From Nymphaea colorata (Eukaryota; Streptophyta; Magnoliopsida; Nymphaeales; Nymphaeaceae), in contig NC_045145.1 of the NCBI RefSeq assembly GCF_008831285.2, forward strand, positions 682,001-746,000: 64,000 nucleotides of DNA, given 5' to 3'. The position numbers and the translations under genes were made by a program. The notes beneath the pieces were generated by a model. It saw only the letters and a program-made list of their open reading frames with translations, had not been told where the DNA came from and did not search any database. This document shows, piece by piece, positions 56,913 to 64,000 of this stretch (positions within the stretch are counted from its first letter, which is position 1; each line of letters starts with the position of its first letter).

Positions 56913-57392
56913 TGAAATTGGTACGCACTTGACCATTTGATTTTTCCAGGATAAAAGTTTGAGAGAAATTCAAACAGAGAAAAGGTTATGTTTTAGTCTT
57001 TGGCCATTAAAAAAATGGAAAATAGCCTGATATCTTGGAAAAAAATGAAAAAAAGGCTGATTTGGAAAGAGAGAAATTGGTAGGCACGTGACCATTTGAT
57101 TTTTCCAAGAGAAAAGTGAGAGAGAAAGTCAAAGAGAAAAGAAGAGGTGGTATTTTAGTCTTTGCCCGTTGAAAGCACAATCGCTTAAACAGTAAACAAC
57201 CAGTTGTAAACAGTCTGCATCATAAGCTACTTGCTAATAAATCAGTTGCACATGAGAATATTATCGGTGGTTAAACACTGATGACTAAGTATTTTACCTT
57301 TAACATACCATAACCATAAAATACAATCTTCCCATGGTTGCAGCTCAATATTCAAGTGTTTGGCACAGCTGTATAATGGACAAACTTTTTAT
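55431..57392. other. No supported gene; small repeats
   Basis: An A/C-rich low-complexity stretch spans 55,440-56,100. A (CT)n lies at 56,203-56,230 and a (TA)/(GA) run at 56,882-56,915. A two-copy repeat of about 145 bp sits at 56,911-57,172 (GAAATTGGTACGCACTTGAC and GAAATTGGTAGGCACGTGAC, each followed by CATTTGATTTTTCCA). I recognise no gene. Confidence 0.5.
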
Positions 57393-59071
57393 ACAATGGT
57401 GGATTCAGTTCCTAGGAAATAAAATGAAGATTTTCCAAGTTTCACTTTTGCTTTTAGATGGAGAGGCCTTATATTTAACTAACAGCATCATTTTGGTCTT
57501 TTTGATCACTTTTAGTCCATAATACATGGTCCTTTGTTAGAGGCCCATCACATATAGCATGCTCCAATAACACATGATGCTCACAGCATAAAATTCTCAT
57601 CCTCCTCTTTCAAGGGCTCTTCCTTTGATAAAATTGAATTCAGTCAAAAACTTACCTGAATTGTGCATTTTTGTTGATTTTTCTTGTTGTGCATTTTTTT
57701 GATAGGTTTAAGAAATTGTGCTGAGGATTTATGTGAACTATGGCAAATGAGGTGTCCTTACTTAGAATTAGGCTACAATAATGGACAAAGTTCCAACCCT
57801 CTTTCACGTAACTTGCACTGGAAATGTGTGAGTGTCCTACAAGACTAGTCACCCAAATGCCTTAGAAATAGAACACACAAGCATATAAAGCATATCTTTA
57901 TTAAATTCTATATGCAACTGTAATTGAGAAATGCAAGTGAGAGCTCTCAATGAAAGCAATCAAACTACATTTCCACCTCCTACTATTTAGCCTCTTGGAA
58001 TCCACCTTCTGAACATTTTAGCCAATGGAAGGTTGCACCCTGGAATTAAATCTCATGGTATATATGGATATATTTGAATTATCCTTCTATCATTCTTGTC
58101 TTCTGTCGTATCCCCTACAACCACTTCCTTCACGTCCATTCTCTCATTTGGAGACACTCTTGAACATGGCAAGCCTATCTCCATGGTCTTCACCAACAGA
58201 TCATTCATAGCAACTGATCTTTCAGTTGGAGTAGTATTGCTTTCGTTCAAAAGATGGCTGTCAATGACATCTGAAATTGCAACAGGAAATGCTTCAGCCA
58301 CCCATTGCCTCAAACTAAAATCCCCATCAAACTGTTCATTAGTAGGCTTTCTTCCTGCAAACACGTCAAGGAGGAGAATTCCATAGCTGTAGACATCGGC
58401 TTTGATTGAAACCTTTCCAGCCATCCCAAATTCTAATTCAACCATTCAACAATATTATACATGATTAGCAAGTGCAAAATAATTGCATAATGCTAATGCT
58501 TGACACAATAGCATTGATTGCTCCTTAATGGACTTAAGAACAATTGAACCTCCAATCCTGCCTTTCTCTTTTTGTATTCTGATACACATCTAAAAAGAAT
58601 ACAAGCTTATTATTTAGAACTGAAGTCCAATATCACTGATGTTCAAGTACCCTTAAAAGAAATCAAACATGTATCCATTTTTTTTTTATTGTGGAGCCTG
58701 TGAGGTTGGTGGAGATTCATTAATTGTATGGTGTTGTTTTAATTCTCATGTGACATATCTCCAGGTTCTCCTAAATATCTCAAAAATTGTGTGAATTATT
58801 TAATAGTGTCAATTGTCAGCCAATCTTAAGCCATTTGGTAGACAGGCATGCGTGATTCGGGATTTTTAATACAAAAAAGGACAAAAAATTACAACTTATG
58901 TTAAAGGAAAAAGATCAATTGAAGACTATTGCTTGTTGAGAACATGTCACCAACACATATTTGTGTAGATGAGCACAAAGTAAAGCAAAAACTATTATGC
59001 AGCACCACAAGCCGTATGAAAAACAAATAGTTCGTCCAGGTAGAATATTTAATCAATGGCCTTTACATTAT
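57393..59071. repeat. 1.68-kb duplication, copy 2 (at copy C)
   Basis: Partner of 50,756-52,434. On the right it continues into intron sequence shared with copy A, so it is in its native position relative to copy C exon 1. On the left it breaks at 57,393 into unrelated sequence. Confidence 0.95.
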
Positions 59072-59244
59072 TGGGCTAGGAACTGCTTGTGGATGCCTTT
59101 ATGTGTGAACTATCAAATCGTGATGATTAGATGGATCATGAATGTTTGCACAACAATTATTATATGTATTGATATTATATTGCAAATCAGACACACACAT
59201 ACACACACATAAGAGCATAATTACCTAGACCACACAAGAAAGGG

Positions 59245-59307
<63 letters not shown>

Positions 59308-62300
59308 GGGGGGGGAGAGAGAGAGGAATTGGTAAAAACCAGACACTTTAATATTTTGCTTCAAAAATATTTTAAATAAAAAATAAACATCCTAATATAT
59401 TTATAAAAATTATTTTGATATAAAATATGCTTTGAGTCAAGTTGTTTTTATAAAAAAGTTGAATTTTCTTCGATCAAAATGTTGATGCAATAATAGCCAT
59501 GTATTTTTGCTAATTACGAAAGCACTAGTAAAACCTAAGAAATAATCAACTTCATATATATTTTGTGTCAACCTATCCTTAAGATTATATTGATATGGTT
59601 AGATTAAAAAAAAAACACTTTAAATAACATAATTAAAGGGTCTGGTTTTGTCCCTGACATGTTGATCTGGGTTCTACCTACTGATCATTATATATATATA
59701 TATATATATATGTATATCTGGCTACCCATGTGGCTAATGACCTTTTTTTTTTAAATTTTTTGTGTTTGTAAAAACAATCTCAATGCTTAAAACTGTAGCC
59801 AAGCAATTAACTATCATCAATGCATTATTTAAAATGATTTTAGTGATACAAAATAAAAGAGAGACATCTAGAGGTAGTCTGCCATTCCAATTCATATATA
59901 TATATATATATGAAGAGGGATAGAAATAAACAAGAGAAAACAACCCGCTAGAACTGGCAAAACTTCTCACTCTCTTTATCTCTCTTTATTTCACCTCACT
60001 CCTCCTGGACCCCTCCCATACACTACCCCTCCCTTACTCAATCTATCTATGAGAGCATTATTGAAGAGAGAGAATGCACACACACATAAGAGAACAGGAA
60101 GCCAGGGTGTGTTGATCTAAGAAATGGACTATAATACTCGCACAACGACAAAGTCAAAATTGACAAAAAGAAAACACATTAAGAGATAGTACCTGGAGCA
60201 ATGTATCCAATGGTTCCATGGGTGGTGGTAAGAGTCGATGACTTGTGACCACCTATGAACTTTTCAATGACAAAATCACTAATGTATGCAGTCATGCTTT
60301 CGTCTATAAGTACATTACGTGACTTCAGATCACAATGAAGTATGGTCTCTGAGTAACCATGGTGAAGATACTCTAAAGCACAAGCGACATCAATCATGAT
60401 ATCCAATATTTGGAAGAGATTCAAGTGATGGGCACCCGAATGTAGATAGACTTTGAGTGACTTAATGACTTTAACAAGGTTTTGGTGCCTGATTTGGCGC
60501 AAGATAGTGCATTCAATGTCAAAACTTTTAGATGCTTCCTCAAATGACAAATTAAGGACCTTAACAGCCACTATCGTTCCATCTGCTAGAATTCCTTTGT
60601 ACACTGAACCAAAGCTTCCACTCCCAAGAATGTTTGCATCACTGAAATTGCTCGTTGCATGCAATAGCTCTCTGGAAGAAATCACTGGGAGTGTAATTTT
60701 TTGTAATCTTTCAATGTCATGAGGACGTTTCGACAACCCCCTCTTTCTACAGCATAAGATACCAATGAGTGTCCAAACAAAGACCAAAAGTGCTGAGCCT
60801 CCAATTGTGCAAGCGGCAATGACTCTGGCCGCATTGCTGTTATTTTGCCTCTCTGTTTTGTCTAAGGACAATGGGACATGGAATTTGTGAGCTCCACAAA
60901 GTGCGTAGTTCCCTAGGAACGACTCGACAGAAAGGTTTGCAAACATTCCACCAATTGGAATCTCTCCTTCCAATAGATTGAAGGACAAGTCCAAGACCTG
61001 GATGTGTTGAAGTTTCTCCAATGATTTTGGTATCTCAGCGAAAATCTTGTTATGGGAAAGGTCAATAGTGTCAAGGTTTAGCATGTGATCAAGTTGTTCA
61101 GGAATGTGACCATCAAATGTGTTCCGCGAGAGATTCAAATACTCTAGCATTTGGAGCTTTGATAATGATGCAGGAAACTTCCCACTAAGCTTGTTTGCAG
61201 AGATATCCATGTGGTTGATCGTGGCAAAATTCCCGAGACCCAAAGGCAGGTGACCAGTGAAGGAGTTGTCCCACAAGTATAGCTTCAACAAGTCCTTCAA
61301 CTCACAAATACTAGGTGGTAGTGTTGATGACAAATTGTTTGATGTTAGATCCAACTCTTGCAAACTAGTGAAATTGTTTATAGAGCTTGAAATTGACCCA
61401 ATTAGCATGTTGTGATCAATATAAAGAACATACATGCGGACCAACTGGTAGATTGATAGTGGGATGGGGCCTTCTAATGCATTGTTATCAAGATACAACA
61501 GCTGTAAGCTGTGCATCTGTCCTATATTTGGTGGAATGAGCCCTTTTATTTTGTTGGAACTCAAATATAAGGAAATTAACTTGGTCAAGTTGGGTAAGCC
61601 CAATGGGATACTACCTTCAATCAGATTAGAGGGAAGATGAAGTCTCCACAAGGTAGTTGTCAGATTTCCAACAGAGGCCGGAAAAATGCCATTCAGAAGG
61701 TTTTGTGACAGATCAACTTCCTCTAGCAGTCGCTTGTTGGTGAAGGACGTGAGAATGGAGAGCTCACGGTTGCCAGGGACATTGGTCAACATATTTCCCC
61801 AAAGGATAAGGTGCCTGAGTTGTGACAGACTACCTAATTCTAATGGTATTGTACCACTAAATTCATTGTTTTCTGCAGCAAGAAGTTGAAATCTTGTAGC
61901 ATTAGAAAGAGAAGCCGGGAGCGGGCCATCAAAATTGTTTGTACCCATATAGAGTCCTTGGAGATTGGGCAGGAAGCAGCCAGCATCGTTTGGGAGATGC
62001 CCTGTTAGTTGGTTGGTCATGAAACTCAAAGTCTCAATAGCAGATAGGTTAAACAAGCTCTTAGGCAGTGTACCAGTGAGATTGTTCATTTCCACAATAA
62101 ATAATGTGAAGCGGGTTATGCTTCCCAACTGGGAAGGGATGTTCCTGTGCATATGATTTTGACCAATATTAAGGTGCTCCAGCTTTGAGAGGTTGGCAAA
62201 AGTGTCCAGCAAACTGCCTAGGAACTCTGGAATGCTTCCATAAAATTCGTTTTCTATTACTGAAAGTACTTGGATACGAGGACAATGGCTCAGTGTTTGC

Positions 62301-62746
62301 GGGATCAACCCTTCAAAATTGTTTTTGCTTATGAAAAGATTCTCTAATAGAGGGAGACGACTAAAATCAACGAGAAGTTGACCATGGAAACTGTCGTTCG
62401 AGAGATCAAGGACCTGTAAGAAGGAGAGATTGATGATGTATGGGGAGAGAGTACCTTAAAGTGTGTTTTCGAAGAGGTTCAGAGCAACTACCCTTTGTGA
62501 ACCACGACCGAATGAAACTCCAGTCCACTCGCAGAAGGAGATGTTGGAATTCCAATTTGATAACACATTATGAGGGCCTTTACTGACGAGGGATTTGAAA
62601 GACAGCAATGCGAATTGATCAGTCACGTTGCTCAGAGAAACAAGGGCTGAGGGAACCTCCCCTTGATAGAGAACCACAATGAAGGTGAAGGAGGACAAAC
62701 ACAAAAGAAAGGTAAGCAGAAAAGGTGACCGGCCGGTGGTTACCAT
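58053..62746 (-). pseudogene. LRR-XII receptor-like kinase, copy C (near-complete, interrupted)
   Basis: Exon 1 is 62,746-60,193 and exon 2 is 58,432-58,053. The 1,760-bp intron has GT (60,192) and AG (58,433) ends, splitting GYIAPE. Translation from MVTTGRSP gives 977 codons: signal peptide (LLTFLLCLSSFTFIVVL), N-cap NVTDQFALLSFKSLV, LRRs to about 600, transmembrane about 644-665, and a kinase with G-loop LGSGSFGSV at 707-715, K729, HCD with D806 and K808. The HCD motif is the non-RD class of Xa21, EFR and FLS2. Lesions: an in-frame TAA at codon 97 (62,458-62,456, Glu in copies A and B); about one LRR deleted near 62,215; some 20 residues lost at the kinase hinge; DFG changed to DFV at 824-826; and an 8-bp loss that alters the C terminus. 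Apart from the stop the frame is open throughout. Probably a recent pseudogene; without the stop it would be a kinase-dead receptor. Confidence 0.92.
59248..59305. repeat. (TA)n with G-rich edge, in copy C intron
   Basis: A long TA tract followed by AGAGGGGGGGGGAGAGAGAG. Another (TA)n lies at 59,690-59,712. Neither has an equal counterpart in copy A. Confidence 0.92.
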
Positions 62747-63589
62747 GTCTGTCCAATTTTCTATGCAAAACATGCACTTACAGAAGAAGAAGGTAGGTCT
62801 TTAATTTATGTATGGATTGACTTCTAGAAAATTTGCGTGTTTCTTTACAAATTGAAGAAGACTCAGGTCTACTGCTTTGAAACGTATTGCCTCACAATTC
62901 CAAATCCAGCCACACAACTAATGATCACATCAACGAGACTTTCTGTTGGCGGCCCTTATCTTATTTTACTTTACCAGTTTTCCACTCTATTCAGTCCCAA
63001 ATGAAAGTTGCCAATTTGAAATTTTTTTTTAAGATTCCCAGAGCTGCGCTTCGACCATAGTCACAAAGATTGTTTTTTCCTTTTAAGTGGAGGAGCTTTT
63101 TCTCATGGACGAGCTTAAAACAGATAAAAATAATGGAAAATATGGTACATTTTCAGAAAAAATGGAAAAAACTTAAAAGTCAGAGAAAAATCAAATAAAT
63201 GAGGAACTAATAAGGTGACATTAAAAAAATGGATAAGAAATAGATAGGAATTAGAAAGTTGAAACAAGCAGTTTGACAATAAAAAAGAGTGAAAAAACAC
63301 CTACAGTGAAAAAATGACTAAATCAATTTGATTCTGTCCACCTGTTATTGTTTTTTTATTAGTTTTTATACCTTGTTCAATTATGTTTAAAAATAATATA
63401 ATTTTTAATATTTTGTTTTGACTCGAAACTACATCATCTAAACCACCGGACTGGAGTTAGGCCAACTTTATCCAATCATTTCAAAAGCTGATTTTTTTTT
63501 TCAGCATCGCAGTCACACTGTTGTGTCTGGCTGTGTTGAATATGAATGCCTATTGATTCATATATTTTTTCAACTTTGTTCACCATGGT
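62747..63589. other. Upstream flank of copy C
   Basis: Inverted match to 13,320-14,120 upstream of copy A, with shared tracts around ACTCTATTCAGTCCCAAATG, AACACACAGTGTGACTGC and the poly-T/A runs. No promoter motif is convincing and no gene is seen. Confidence 0.7.
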
Positions 63590-63650
63590 TGCACAGATAA
63601 ACAAGGGCTGAGGACGTCTCCCTTTGGCCAAGTAGCTGAGGCAACCGACT
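63590..63650 (-). pseudogene. Relic of an LRR kinase 5' end, upstream of copy C
   Basis: One minus-strand frame reads LGQRETSSALVYLCN, the counterpart of the relic at 13,215-13,312 and of the linker after the signal peptide in the three receptor copies. Both A and C are therefore preceded by a second, dead gene start at about the same distance, so the double arrangement predates their duplication. Confidence 0.75.
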
Positions 63651-64000
63651 GTGTGTTTAAAAGTTAGATTCAGATTTAGTTGGGTATTTAAAAGTCAAAT
63701 CGGCTCGAAAGGGACGAGACATGCATTTCCAGTGTACCAGTGAGATAGTTCTTTCCTTATGTGATATTTCTTTTTTATTGTTAATTAATTTTTATATTCT
63801 TCAATTCATTTTTTTCTGAAAGGAAATTTGGATTTTTAATTTTTTCTTTATCCGAAGATGCAATAATATTCAAAAGTAATGTTCAGACCTAAGGCTTATC
63901 ATGGATCCAAATATGATGAGGATTAAGTAGAATTTCCTACCGAAGACCTACAAAAAATTGACTCATATTGAGTGAGTCAGCTGCATTTATCGCTGACCTA
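63651..64000. other. No gene
   Basis: Low-complexity T-rich sequence. GTTCAGACCTAAGGCTTATC at about 63,880 recurs at 36,308. Nothing coding is seen. Confidence 0.5.

Noticed and set aside
50756-59071. 1.68-kb direct repeats flanking 4.95 kb read as an LTR retrotransposon
   Set aside because: The repeats contain a receptor kinase exon and intron, lack TG...CA ends, and no primer site, polypurine tract or pol lies inside in the right place. The homology with copy A continues across the outer edges.

Overview
The window looks like nuclear DNA of a flowering plant. It is AT-rich, full of (AT)n, (GA)n and (CT)n microsatellites, and carries Ty1-copia retrotransposons with an initiator-Met tRNA primer site. 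It also holds intron-containing LRR receptor kinases of the plant LRR-XII class and fragments of the plant cytochrome P450 families CYP84A and CYP75B. I cannot name the species. The only gene that reads through without a lesion is the polyprotein of one young Copia element. Every host gene I recognise is broken, truncated or a single-exon fragment, so this is an accessory, rearranged region rather than a block of working genes.

Layout. 1-6.6 kb: no supported gene, one two-copy tandem repeat and a 100-N assembly gap. 6.6-8.0 kb: a partial duplicate of the block at 28.6-30.0 kb, ending in the last codons of an LRR protein resembling Piriformospora indica-insensitive protein 2 (PII-2). 9.3-14.1 kb: a mosaic of repeats, a lipase exon fragment, MITEs and the upstream flank of LRR kinase copy A. 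14.1-18.7 kb: copy A (+ strand), a two-exon receptor kinase pseudogene whose intron holds a 54-bp-arm palindrome and a Mutator-type MITE. 22.7-28.2 kb: an intact 5.44-kb Copia element (- strand), inserted into the RNase H region of an older Copia relic. 29.8-30.6 kb: the longer PII-2-like pseudogene. 31-36 kb: relics of the same upstream blocks and a second lipase exon. 38.1-41.9 kb: a decayed Copia element, fused directly to 41.9-43.4 kb, the truncated LRR kinase copy B (- strand). 43.5-47.1 kb: the inverted equivalent of copy A's upstream flank. 47.6-50 kb: a hairpin, a CYP75B-like fragment and small tandem repeats. 50.8-52.4 kb and 57.4-59.1 kb: a nearly identical 1.68-kb duplication of the kinase exon 2 region, flanking 4.95 kb that holds a CYP84A-like exon fragment and another Copia relic. 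58.0-62.7 kb: copy C (- strand), the best-preserved receptor kinase, with one in-frame nonsense codon and a DFG-to-DFV change.

Common thread. Copies A, B and C encode or encoded membrane receptors of the Xa21/EFR/FLS2-like non-RD class: signal peptide, LRR ectodomain, one transmembrane segment and a kinase with HCD in place of HRD. The paralogous flanks let several insertions be polarised inside this window alone. A MITE at 12.3 kb is absent from copy B, a Mutator-type MITE at 17.9 kb is absent from both other exon 2 copies, and the young Copia element is absent from a related site at 55.36 kb. I found no tRNA, rRNA, CRISPR array or evident new multi-gene system. The strongest leads are the decay history of the receptor cluster, the duplicated kinase exon, the palindromes and the young Copia element with 47-bp repeats in its U3 region.
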